A stretch of 64,000 nt of DNA from Bog-532 sp965277615 (GTDB lineage Bacteria > Actinomycetota > Actinomycetes > Streptosporangiales > Streptosporangiaceae): assembly GCA_965277615.1 (NCBI GenBank), contig CBDIDG010000005.1:1984001-2048000 (forward strand), given 5' to 3'. Positions 1 through 7,723 of the stretch are shown here, piece by piece. The stretch's first letter is position 1. Each line of letters begins with the position of its first letter. A program made the translations under genes and the position numbers. The notes under the pieces were generated by a model. It was not told the origin of the DNA, did no database searches, and saw only the letters and a program-made list of their open reading frames with translations.

Positions 1-394
1 CATGGTGGTGGCCGTACCGGTGATCGACGAGACACCGCAGGTGATGGACATGGTGCACGTGATGCCCGTGCTGGCACACCCAGTTGCAGCCATGCTGACC
101 GCCACCAGACCCGCCAGTCCCGCCAGTGCCGCCGCTCCCGCCAGTGCCGCCAGTCCCGCCGGTCCCGCCGGTTCCACCGGTTCCACCGGTCCCGGTGGTG
201 CCGGTGCAGTTAGCCAAGACACAGCCGGTGACGGTGATCCCGCCCCCGCCGCCGGTCCCGTTCGCCGGGCAGGTCGCCAGCACGCACAGCCCGATGCCCA
301 CACCCGTGGACCCCGTACCGCCCGTGCCCGTACCCGTGGTGCCCGTCCCGCAGTCCGCCAGCAGGCAGACCCCGATCCCGATCCCGCCGGTCCC
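1..394 (-). pseudogene. Distal part of an IS-interrupted repetitive secreted protein (runs off window start)
   Basis: This is the downstream half of the minus-strand gene that begins at 2972. The reading frame ending in phase at 394 is open to the window edge. It carries three more cysteine-pair units of the same type as the upstream half (C-LLAD-C, C-VLAT-C, C-VLAN-C) in a Gly/Thr-rich background, then a Gly-rich run and a His/Val-rich tail (HHVHHVHH). Removing 395-1694 and one copy of a 3-bp duplication joins it in frame to 1695-2972, so the two parts were one gene. The function is unknown, but composition and the signal peptide of the other half suggest an exported cell-surface protein. 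The true C-terminus lies outside the window. Confidence 0.7.
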
Positions 395-459
395 TGAGGT
401 GCCACACGGTTCCCGGACAGGGGATCCCATAGGATTCTTCTGGAAAGGAATGGGATCGA

Positions 460-750
460 GTGGCCAGGAATCGCAGGAAGTTTTCTCCTGAGTTTAAGGA
501 GGAAGCCGCCAAGATGGTGGTGGATACTTCCCAGCCTATTGCGCATGTTGCCCACGAGCTGAACGTGAATGAGACGACGCTTGGCAACTGGGTGAAAAAT
601 TACCGGGAAAAGCACGCGGACGACGAGCCCGCACTCCCGGTACCGGAGCGTGCACGGCTGCGCGAGCTTGAGCGGGAAAACCGCGAGCTGAAGATGAAGG
701 TCGAGTTCCTTTCAAAAGCCGCGGCGTACTTTGCGGCGGAGCATCGGTAA
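460..750 (+). CDS. IS3-family transposase OrfA
   Basis: This 96-aa protein has an N-terminal helix-turn-helix of the HTH_Tnp_1 kind (FSPEFKEEAAKMV near residue 9, then TLGNWV near residue 45). A leucine/glutamate-rich coiled coil follows (LRELERENRELKMKVEFL), which in this family mediates dimerisation and contact with OrfB. The GTG start at 460 follows a purine-rich stretch. OrfA binds the element ends. OrfB lies in the -1 frame and overlaps the end of this gene. CAAAAG at 713-718 could serve as the slip site for an OrfAB fusion, though it is weaker than the A6G site of the related copy at 63 kb. Confidence 0.93.
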   Translation: MARNRRKFSPEFKEEAAKMVVDTSQPIAHVAHELNVNETTLGNWVKNYREKHADDEPALPVPERARLRELERENRELKMKVEFLSKAAAYFAAEHR

Positions 751-1652
751 TCCAGAGGTATGAGTTTATCGATGCGGAGTACGCCACCCGTGCCGGGGAT
801 TCGGCATGCGCTCCCACGATTGTGCAAATGTGCACATGGCTTGAAGTTTCACGGTCAGGATTTTACGACTGGAAATCGCGGCCGAAATCAGCAACGGCGA
901 AAAGGCGGGAACTGCTGAAAATCAAGGTAAAGGCATTGTTTGAGGAAAATAACGGCGAGTACGGGTACCGGCGGGTCCACGCTGTGCTGGCCCGCGGCGG
1001 CGAGCTGTGCAGCCCGGAGCTGGTCCGCCGGCTGATGCGCGAGCTTGGCCTGGTGCCTTGCCAGCCCAGGCCCTGGCGCCGGTCGCTGACTGAGCAGGGT
1101 GCGGCCGGCCCGATCCCGGACCTGGTGAACCGCGACTTCACAGCGCAACGACCCGGCGAGAAAATGGTCGGCGATATCACTTACATCCCGACGTGGCAGG
1201 GCTGGGTTTATCTCGCCACGGTGATTGACTGCGCGACCCGGAAAATAGTCGGCTGGGCGATGGACGACAATTATAAGACTCCCCTGATCACTGCGGCGGT
1301 CAAGATGGCCGCCCGTAATGTCAGGCTTCCGGAAGATGCTGTTTTCCACAGTGACCGCGGCAGCAATTACACGTCTGCGGAGTTCGCCAGAGAACTGGCC
1401 GCGCTGAAGATGCGCCAGTCAGTTGGCCGGACCGGGATCTGCTATGACAACGCTTTGGCAGAGTCCGTTAACGGGACGCTGAAAGTGGAACTGGTTCACC
1501 GGACCGTCTACCCGACCCGGAAGAAAGCGCAGCAAGACATTGCGCGGTGGATCGAGCTTCGCTACAATAAAACTCGTCTTCATTCAGGGCTTGGCTACCG
1601 GACTCCGCAAGAAGTCATGGACGAGCTCCTGAACGGGCAGGAAGCCGCGTGA
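747..1652 (+). CDS. IS3-family transposase OrfB (DDE integrase core)
   Basis: This is the catalytic subunit with an rve-type DDE fold. First Asp: MVGDITYIPTWQGWVYLATVIDC. Second Asp: FHSDRGSNYTS. Catalytic Glu: LAESVNGTLKVEL. The frame is open upstream of the first ATG (822) back through 747, where VIQRYEFIDAEYA matches the N-terminus of the other copy, so the product is probably made by -1 frameshifting from OrfA or from an internal start. It ends with the usual YNKTRLHSGLGYRTP. No internal stop is seen, so the element looks intact and potentially mobile. Confidence 0.92.
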   Translation, partial: VIQRYEFIDAEYATRAGDSACAPTIVQMCTWLEVSRSGFYDWKSRPKSATAKRRELLKIKVKALFEENNGEYGYRRVHAVLARGGELCSPELVRRLMRELGLVPCQPRPWRRSLTEQGAAGPIPDLVNRDFTAQRPGEKMVGDITYIPTWQGWVYLATVIDCATRKIVGWAMDDNYKTPLITAAVKMAARNVRLPEDAVFHSDRGSNYTSAEFARELAALKMRQSVGRTGICYDNALAESVNGTLKVELVHRTVYPTRKKAQQDIARWIELRYNKTRLHSGLGYRTPQEVMDELLNGQEAA

Positions 1653-1694
1653 ATTAATCGCAAATCTTCTGTCCGAGAAACGCGGAGCACCTCA

Positions 1695-2972
1695 CCCCGT
1701 GGTGCCGGTCCCGGTCGAGCCAGTGGTGCCGGTCCCGGTCCCGCAGTTAGCGAGAACGCAGACGCCGACGCCGAGGCCGCCGGTTCCCGTGGTGCCGCTC
1801 CCGGTGCCGCAGTCGGCCAGGAGGCAAACCCCGACGCCCAGACCGCCAGTACCGGTCCCGGTCGTGCCGGTTCCGGTGGATCCGGAGCCGCCGGTGGTGC
1901 TGGTGCCGCAGTCCGCCAGCAGGCAGACCCCGACGCCCAGACCGCCAGTGCCGGTGGTGCCGGTGCTGGTGGTGGTCCCGCAGTCCGAGCTCAGGGCGCA
2001 GACCCCGATGCCGATCCCGCCGGTACCTGAAACAGTCGTGCCGGTCCCGGTCGATCCGGAGCCGCCGGGTGTGCCGGTCCCCGTGGTGCCGGTGCCGGTC
2101 GATCCGGTTGAGCTGCTGCTGCCGGTGGTGCTGGAGCCGCAGTTAGCGGGGAGGCAGACACCGACGCCGATCCCGCCGTTGGTGCTGGCACCGGTGGCGG
2201 TGCTGGTGGTGGTCCCGCAGTCCGGGGACAGGGCACAAACCCCGACCCCGATGCCGCCGGAGCTGGTGGTGCTGGCGCCGGTGCCCGTGCTGCTGCCGGT
2301 GCCGGACGAGCCGGTCCCGGTGCCGCCGCTGTCAGTCCCGTGCGTGGTCCCGGTTCCGGCGGTAACGCCGGTCCCGTGGCTGGTGCCGACCCCGACCCCG
2401 GCTCCGGCTCCGGCTGCGACGCCGGTCCCGGTGCCGTGGCTGGTGCCCAGACCGGTCCCGGCTCCGGCTCCGACGCCGGCTTCGGTCCCGTGACTGGTAC
2501 CGACGCCGATCCCAGCTCCGGCAGCTACGCCAGCTCCGGTGCTGTGGCTGGTGCCCAGACCGGTCCCGGCTCCGGCTCCGACGCCGGCTTCGGTCCCGTG
2601 ACTGGTACCGGCGCTAATCCCGGCTCCGGCGGTGACGCCGGTCCCGATCCCGTGGCTGGTGCCAACGCCGATTCCAGCTCCGGCAGCTACGCCAGCTCCG
2701 GTGCTGTGGCTGGTACCGAGGCCGGTCCCGGCTCCGGCTCCGACGCCGATCCCAGCGCCGTGGCTGGCGCCGGCGCCGGTCCCGGCTCCGGCTCCGGTCC
2801 CGCCTCCGCCGCCTCCCGGTCCGCCGCTGTGGGCGGCGGTGAGGGTGGCGGTGATGGCGGGTGGTGGTGCGGTCGATGGTGGTGATTGGGCGGCCTGGGC
2901 GGCGGTGTGGCTGAGCAGGAACATCCCGCTCATGCCGGCCGCCGCGATCAGGCCGCGCTGAAGGAGGTTCAT
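1695..2972 (-). pseudogene. Proximal part of a repetitive secreted Gly/Thr-rich protein, interrupted by IS3
   Basis: The start at 2972 gives a clear Sec signal peptide (MNLLQRGLIAAAGMSGMFLL, cleavage likely after AQA near residue 28). Next come about 150 residues of G/A/T repeats punctuated by TSHG. After these come at least six units of the form G-[IL]-G-[VI]-G-V-C-x4/5-C-G separated by T/S/G linkers. Two cysteines per unit suggest a disulfide-closed loop in each repeat. IS3 is inserted between units, and the frame then runs into the IS end and stops. I do not recognise a named family; an adhesin or coat protein is a guess from composition. The next minus-strand gene (3158-4795) is another repetitive exported protein. 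Confidence 0.7.
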
Positions 2973-3157
2973 GGTGATGATGGACCCTTCACATCGTGAT
3001 GTCTGTGGGCGCGCATCGGCCGCCAGAGCCTGCCTAACGGGGGCAGGGGTGGGGGGTGCGCCAGGCGCGTCAGCGACCAGGAATGGGGCTGGGGCGCGGC
3101 ATCGGCCCGGGTCCGCCCGCAGCAGAAGGGCTGGGACGGGACGGGTGTGAAGGGGGT

Positions 3158-4795
3158 TTAGCCGGGGCGGTGCGGGCCGCGCAGGTCGAGCACGGCGGGC
3201 AGCGCGTTCTGGCGGCGGGCCATGGCCAGGAGCAGGCCCGCGCCCATGCTCAGGACGAGCAAGCTGGTGATGGCCTGGGCGCTGGCGCCCGGGTGGGCGT
3301 CCGGGCCGGCCGGGCCGTTGCCGCCGGCCCCGGCCGCGCCGGCCGGAGCAGCCGGGACGCTGGGCGCCAGCGGGGCCGGGAACCCGGTCCCGTGCCCGCT
3401 GCCCGCCGCCGCATCCACGGTAAGGCCGGTGCGGACCGAGGCCGCCGTCGTGGTGCCCGTGGTGGTCGCGGCCGCAGTGAGGCCGGCGGAGTCACTGGAG
3501 GCGGTGTGGCCCGGGGTGCGGGTGGCGCTGGTGGTGCCGGCCGTGCTGGCCGCCCCGCCGCTGGTGACGCCGGCGCTGCCGGTGGCTGCGGCGGTGACCG
3601 ATCCGGTGCTGGTGCCGGCTGGGGGCCAGCCGCCGTTGCCGGTCCGGACCGGGAGGACCCCACCCAAACCAGTGCCGGTGCCGGTGCCGGTGCCGGTGCC
3701 GGTGCCGGTGGTGCCCGTGCCTGGCAGTACCGGGGCGATCGGTGCGACCGCCGGGGAGATCGGCGCGAGGACCGGAGCCAGCGGGGCCAGGACCGGCGCC
3801 AGCGGCGTCAGCACCGGCGCCAGCGGCGTCAGCACCGGGGTCAGCAAGCCGAGCAGCGGGGTGGTGACCGGGGCCAGGGCGGTGGTGACCGGGGCGAGCG
3901 TATCGAGCACGGGGGCCAGGGCCGTGGTCACCGGCGCCAGCGTGCCGGCCACCGGGGCCAGGGCGGTGGTGACTGGTGCGAGCAGGCCCGCGACCGCGCC
4001 GGACAGGGGAGCCAGGGCCTGGGCCGCGGCGCTGGTGACCGGGGCCATGAGCTGCCCGGCCGCCGCCGTGACCGGCGCGGTGAGCTGGCCGGTGGCCGTG
4101 GTGACCGGGCTGGTGAGGCCGGCCACCGTCGCGGTGGCGGAACCGGCCGTCTGGCCTGCCGCGCTGATCGGGGAGCCGGCGCCCTGGGTGACGGGGGCCG
4201 CCGCTGCGGACGCCGCGGATGTAACCGGGCTGACCGCGTGACCGGCGGTGGACGTCGCCGGGGCCGCGGCCCGGCTGCCCGCCGAGGTGACCGGCGCGGT
4301 GACCGGCGCGGCGGCCCGGCCGACCGAGGACGCGGCCGCGCCTGCCGTGTGGGTGACCGCCGACGTGACCGGCGCGGCCGCGTGACTGACGGTCGAGGTG
4401 ACCGGGGCCGTGGCGTGGCTCACGGTCGAGGTGACCGGCGCCGCCGCCTCGGCCACGGTCGAACCGGCCTGCGACACGGTGGCCGAAGCCTGGCTGACCG
4501 TCGAGCCGGCCGTCGAGGCGGCCGCTGAGCTAGCGGCGGAGCCGGCCGACGAGCCGGCCGGGGTGGTCACGCTGGAGACGACGCCGTTGACGGCGTTGGT
4601 CACGCCGGTCACCGTGCTGGTCACGGCGCCGAGCAGGCCGCCGCCCGAACCGGACGCCGACGGCGACGACGAGGCCGGCGTGGCCGCGTCGGCCCGGCTC
4701 GTGGTCGCGGCGTGGGCGCTGGAGCCCGACAGGAGCCAGCAGATGGCCATCAGTCCGAGGCAACAGCTGGCCAGTATCAGAACACGCCGCACCAT
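3158..4795 (-). CDS. Repetitive Ala/Pro/Val/Thr-rich exported protein with C-terminal membrane anchor
   Basis: The N-terminal segment MVRRVLILASCCLGLMAICW is a signal peptide ending near AHA. An in-frame GTG at 4852 would add 19 residues before it. The body has short repeats: APVTSTVSHA-type units, then APVTTALAPV-type units, then a TGTGTG run. A hydrophobic C-terminal helix (ITSLLVLSMGAGLLLAM) followed by RRQN looks like a membrane anchor. There is no LPxTG motif; LPGTG occurs internally at the start of the TG run, which is too early for sorting. The protein is probably a wall-spanning stalk or adhesin. The DNA is so repetitive that long antisense frames exist on the plus strand. Function is inferred from composition only. 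Confidence 0.75.
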   Translation of the reverse strand: MVRRVLILASCCLGLMAICWLLSGSSAHAATTSRADAATPASSSPSASGSGGGLLGAVTSTVTGVTNAVNGVVSSVTTPAGSSAGSAASSAAASTAGSTVSQASATVSQAGSTVAEAAAPVTSTVSHATAPVTSTVSHAAAPVTSAVTHTAGAAASSVGRAAAPVTAPVTSAGSRAAAPATSTAGHAVSPVTSAASAAAAPVTQGAGSPISAAGQTAGSATATVAGLTSPVTTATGQLTAPVTAAAGQLMAPVTSAAAQALAPLSGAVAGLLAPVTTALAPVAGTLAPVTTALAPVLDTLAPVTTALAPVTTPLLGLLTPVLTPLAPVLTPLAPVLAPLAPVLAPISPAVAPIAPVLPGTGTTGTGTGTGTGTGTGLGGVLPVRTGNGGWPPAGTSTGSVTAAATGSAGVTSGGAASTAGTTSATRTPGHTASSDSAGLTAAATTTGTTTAASVRTGLTVDAAAGSGHGTGFPAPLAPSVPAAPAGAAGAGGNGPAGPDAHPGASAQAITSLLVLSMGAGLLLAMARRQNALPAVLDLRGPHRPG

Positions 4796-5049
4796 CCGCC
4801 CGGCCCGACTCTGGCCGGCGGACACGCACGCATCTGGTACGGCGTACTCCACTCCGCTGCAACCCCCACGATCGCGGCGACGGCGACATCAACGCCGCGC
4901 CCGCATGCAGGCATATTAACCATCTGTACACGGCAAAAAACAGACAGTGATGGCGCTTTTATGGAACTAATTCGCACCGGGGCGAGGGAGTTTATTAAAG
5001 AAAATATCTATTAATGGGCATGCCCGACCTGGGGGATACAGGTCGCTAT

Positions 5050-5541
5050 TTACGCAGATAAGCCGCCGAACCAGCCGGACACATCCAGGCGGAAACCTTC
5101 CTGCGGGGTCATCGTGCGCAGATCGCTTTCGAGCTCCCGCAGGCGCCCGGGGCCGAGGCGGTGCGCCCATTCCGCGTGCAGGTCGTCGAAGATCCGGGCC
5201 GACAGCGCCAGCGCCTCGATCCCGCGGGGCGTGAGGCGGATGAGCTTGCGGCGGCCGTCGGCCGGGTCGGCCCAGCGTTCGACGTAGCCGATCTCGGCCA
5301 GCCGGTCGACGGTCTTGCCCGCGGCCTGCTTGGACACGCCGAGGCGCCGGCCGAGCTCGCTCGAGGTGGTGCCGTTCAGGCCGATGGCCTGCATGGTGAA
5401 ACCGTGGGCCGGGCGCATGTCCGGGTGGCCGCGGGTGGCCAGTTCCGCGTGCAGCTGGTCGATCAGCGCGCGGAACCCGGCCAGCAGCAGCAGCGGCAGC
5501 TCGAACCCGGGGGTCTCGTCGGCCGGGGCTACCTCAGGCAT
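5050..5541 (-). CDS. MarR-family transcriptional regulator
   Basis: This 163-aa protein fits the usual length and fold of MarR. It has an N-terminal dimerisation helix, a winged HTH (SELGRRLGVSKQAAGKTVDRL near residues 60-80), the wing ADGRRKLIRLTPRG, and a C-terminal dimer helix. It is divergent from the carboxymuconolactone-decarboxylase gene at 5623. Inverted and direct repeats between them (5553-5588) are probable binding sites, so it likely represses both itself and that gene. No Shine-Dalgarno sequence is evident before the ATG at 5541. The ligand is unknown. Confidence 0.9.
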   Translation of the reverse strand: MPEVAPADETPGFELPLLLLAGFRALIDQLHAELATRGHPDMRPAHGFTMQAIGLNGTTSSELGRRLGVSKQAAGKTVDRLAEIGYVERWADPADGRRKLIRLTPRGIEALALSARIFDDLHAEWAHRLGPGRLRELESDLRTMTPQEGFRLDVSGWFGGLSA

Positions 5542-5552
5542 TTGCGCAACTC

Positions 5553-5588
5553 GTCAACCACATTTACTATTTGGTCAACCACATTGAC
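5553..5588. promoter_or_regulatory. Probable MarR operator
   Basis: GTCAACCACATT occurs twice, at 5553 and 5574, 21 bp apart and so on the same face of the helix. The second copy extends into a perfect inverted repeat, GTCAA-N5-TTGAC (5574-5588); the first has a degenerate right half. It sits in the 81-bp divergent gap between the MarR gene and its likely target. Confidence 0.6.
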
Positions 5589-5622
5589 GATCTTATCGAA
5601 AGCTCGCCCCCAGGAGGCACTT

Positions 5623-6168
5623 ATGACCGACGTTGCGTTCCCCGAGCAGACCCTGGAGTCGGCCCCGCCCGAGTCGCAGCGGATGATCAAGGCCACCGCT
5701 GCGCACTTGGGTTACCTGCCGGTGGCGCTGGCCCGTATGGCGGGCTCGCCCCAGCTGATGGACGGCTTCCTTAAGACCAGCGGGCTGTTCGAGAGCAGCA
5801 CGCTGGACCCGCTGGCCCGGGAAACCCTGGTCATGACCATGGCCGTGCGCAACGGCTGTCACATCTGCGTGGCCATGCACACCGCCGCGCTGACCCGGCT
5901 GGGGGCCGACGCCGGGCTGATCGCGGACCTGCGGGCCGGGCGTCCCGTGGCCGACGGCCGGCTGGCCGCGCTGCAGGCCTTCACCTTCGAGGTGCTGGAG
6001 ACCGCGGGTGCGGTCGACGACGAGCACCTGGCCGCGTTCTTCGAGCACGGGTACACCCCGCGCAACGCGCTGGAGGTCGTGCTGGGGATCGGCGCCTACA
6101 CGATGTCGACGCTGGCCAACCGGATGACCCGGTCGCCGGTCGATGAGCGGCTGAGCGCGTTCGCCTGA
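5623..6168 (+). CDS. Carboxymuconolactone decarboxylase / AhpD-like protein
   Basis: This 181-aa all-helical protein of the CMD/AhpD superfamily starts at the ATG after AGGAGG (5612-5617). The redox centre is visible as E67...C79-HI-C82-x3-H86 (NGCHICVAMH), the arrangement used by AhpD-type peroxidase adaptors. Its role is probably thiol-dependent peroxide or electrophile detoxification. The neighbouring MarR regulator and its operator suggest induction by a reactive compound. It is not a true decarboxylase judging by the retained CXXC. Confidence 0.88.
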   Translation: MTDVAFPEQTLESAPPESQRMIKATAAHLGYLPVALARMAGSPQLMDGFLKTSGLFESSTLDPLARETLVMTMAVRNGCHICVAMHTAALTRLGADAGLIADLRAGRPVADGRLAALQAFTFEVLETAGAVDDEHLAAFFEHGYTPRNALEVVLGIGAYTMSTLANRMTRSPVDERLSAFA

Positions 6169-6169
6169 T

Positions 6170-6205
6170 GGCCTTCAGGGCCGGCCCTGCTGGGGCTTTA
6201 AGGCC
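6170..6205. terminator. Hairpin between convergent genes
   Basis: A perfect 14-bp palindrome CAGGGCCGGCCCTG (6176-6189) is nested inside GGCCTT (6170-6175) / AAGGCC (6200-6205). It lies between two converging stop codons and overlaps that of the PHP gene. No long T-run follows. Confidence 0.4.
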
Positions 6206-7196
6206 GGGTCAGGGCGAGCAGGTCGTCGGCCTCGAGCGAGTTGATGATCCGCTCGGGCCCCAGGCCGGCCTCCTCCGCCCGGCGGCAGCCGCTGCCGATC
6301 CAGTCCAGCTGACCGGGGGCGTGCGCGTCGGTGTCGATGGAGAACAGGCAACCCAGCTCGGCCGCCAGGTAGAGCAGCGGGTCCGGCGGGTCCTGGCGTT
6401 CCGGGCGGCAGTTGATCTCGACCGCGGTGCCGTGGTCGCGGCAGGCGGTGAACACGGCCTGGGCGTCAAACTCCGACTCCGGCCGGGTGCGGCCGGCCAG
6501 GATCCGCCCGGTGCAGTGGCCAAGCACGTCGACCAGCGGGTTGCGCACCGCGGTGATCATGCGCTCGGTCATCGGCTTCTCGTCCATGCGGAGCTTGGAG
6601 TGCACGCTGGCCACCACCACGTCCAGCCGGGCCAGCAGGTCGTCGCGCTGATCGAGCGAACCGTCGTCGAGGATGTCCACCTCGATGCCGGTCAGGATGC
6701 GGAACGGGGCCAGCTGCTCGTTGAGCCGGGCGACGACCCGGAGCTGGGTTTCGAGCCGCTCGGCGGTCAGCCCGCGGGCCACCGTGAGCCGGGGCGAATG
6801 GTCGGTCAGCGCGATCCAGGACAGGCCCAGGTCGCGGGCGGCCACGGCCATCTCCTCCGGCGGGCTGCCGCCGTCGGACCAGTCCGAGTGGGTGTGGCAG
6901 TCGCCGCGCAGCGCGGCCCGCAGCGTCGGGTGGTCCGACGGTTGTGCCGCCGCCAGCAGGTCGGCCAGATAGGTGGGCTGCTCCCCACGGGCGGCCTGAC
7001 CGATGACCTCGGCCGTGGTCGCCCCGATGCCGGACAGCGCCCGCAGCGAGCCCTGCTCGACCCGCTGGTCGAGCTCGCCCGCGGGCAGTTCGGCGATGAC
7101 CTCGGCCGCCCGGCGGAAGGCCCGGACCCGGTAGGTGGGTGCGCCGGTCCGCTCGAGCTCGAAGGCGATCTGCCGCAATGCTGCCACCGGATCCAC
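6198..7196 (-). CDS. PHP-domain phosphoesterase-like protein
   Basis: This 332-aa protein starts at a GTG (7196), giving VDPVAALRQ. The first ~100 residues resemble the helix-hairpin-helix lead-in of PolX-type proteins (ALSGIGATTAEVIG). The rest is a PHP domain with its full set of metal ligands: CHTHSDWSDGG, ALTDHSPR, GIEVDIL, VASVHSKL, LGHCTGR, EINCRPER and DTDAHAP. It has no polymerase domain, so it is a stand-alone PHP hydrolase of the YcdX/PolX-tail type, likely acting on phosphodiesters or nucleotides. The open frame continues further upstream, but that part is antisense to the DUF3224 gene and is not counted. Confidence 0.85.
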   Translation of the reverse strand: MDPVAALRQIAFELERTGAPTYRVRAFRRAAEVIAELPAGELDQRVEQGSLRALSGIGATTAEVIGQAARGEQPTYLADLLAAAQPSDHPTLRAALRGDCHTHSDWSDGGSPPEEMAVAARDLGLSWIALTDHSPRLTVARGLTAERLETQLRVVARLNEQLAPFRILTGIEVDILDDGSLDQRDDLLARLDVVVASVHSKLRMDEKPMTERMITAVRNPLVDVLGHCTGRILAGRTRPESEFDAQAVFTACRDHGTAVEINCRPERQDPPDPLLYLAAELGCLFSIDTDAHAPGQLDWIGSGCRRAEEAGLGPERIINSLEADDLLALTRP

Positions 7197-7256
7197 GGGT
7201 CCTACCGTATGGCGAAATGCGCATGCCCCGGCCGGGGTGTGCGGAAGACTAGGGGC

Positions 7257-7646
7257 ATGGCGAAAGCAGAGGGCACGTTCAGCTTGGACCGGTTCGACGC
7301 CGAGGACCCGTACGACGACCACGACGGGGTCAAGATCGCGCGAGCGCACATCACCAAGACGTTCACCGGCGATCTGGTCGGGACGAGCGAGACCGACCTC
7401 ATCACCGTGACGGCTGAGAACCCGGCTGCCTACGTGGCGATCGAGCGTTTCGACGGCACCGTGCACGGCCGCAAGGGCACCTTCATCCTCGAGCACGAGG
7501 CCGGTGCGCGCGACGGGGTGCCCTGGATGACCTGGAAGATCGTCGAATCGTCGGGCACCGGGGAGCTGACCGGCCTGCGCGGCGAGGGCCAGATCACCAT
7601 CGGCGACGACGGCGGCCACTCCTACGCCCTGGACTACGAGCTCTGA
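7257..7646 (+). CDS. DUF3224 domain-containing protein
   Basis: This 129-aa protein matches the DUF3224 pattern: a small barrel with repeated motifs such as FTGDLVGTSETDLITV, YVAIERFDGTVHGRKGTFILEH and GTGELTGLRGEGQI. Its biochemical role is unknown. It is divergent from the PHP gene with a ~60-bp gap. Its last 20 bases, including the stop codon, are the left copy of a direct repeat found again at 10991-11010, so foreign DNA seems to have been joined precisely at its 3' end. Confidence 0.88.
   Translation: MAKAEGTFSLDRFDAEDPYDDHDGVKIARAHITKTFTGDLVGTSETDLITVTAENPAAYVAIERFDGTVHGRKGTFILEHEAGARDGVPWMTWKIVESSGTGELTGLRGEGQITIGDDGGHSYALDYEL
7627..7646 (+). repeat. 20-bp direct repeat, left copy
   Basis: This perfect 20-bp sequence (CCCTGGACTACGAGCTCTGA) covers the last codons and stop of the DUF3224 gene. 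The right copy is at 10991-11010 in the same orientation. The two bound a ~3.3-kb module. Confidence 0.9.
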
Positions 7647-7723
7647 AGGTAACTTTGTCGGCCCTCTAACCGCCGTGGTGCGGCTGGGATGGCTTGCCGA
7701 GAGACATCCCAGGAGCTTAAGTG

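Larger units (their letters stand above)
395..1694 (+). mobile_element. Complete IS3-family insertion sequence (1300 bp)
   Basis: The element has imperfect terminal inverted repeats of about 31 bp (395-425 and 1664-1694). Both ends start TGAGGTGC and share CGGACAG and a final GAT. Inside are two overlapping transposase frames, the usual IS3 arrangement. The flanks give a 3-bp target duplication (ccc at 392-394 and 1695-1697), a normal size for IS3 elements. The target is a repetitive secreted-protein gene on the minus strand. A related copy starts at 63143. Confidence 0.93.

Noticed and set aside
1699..2493. Pro/Val-rich plus-strand frame and tandem DNA repeats resembling a CRISPR or satellite
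   Set aside because: The repeats are 9-60 bp coding repeats of the Gly/Thr-rich protein on the minus strand; no spacer/repeat periodicity is present.
3056..4528. A 490-residue Arg/Gly-rich plus-strand frame
   Set aside because: It is exactly antisense to the repetitive exported-protein gene, has no SD and shows only codon-shadow composition.
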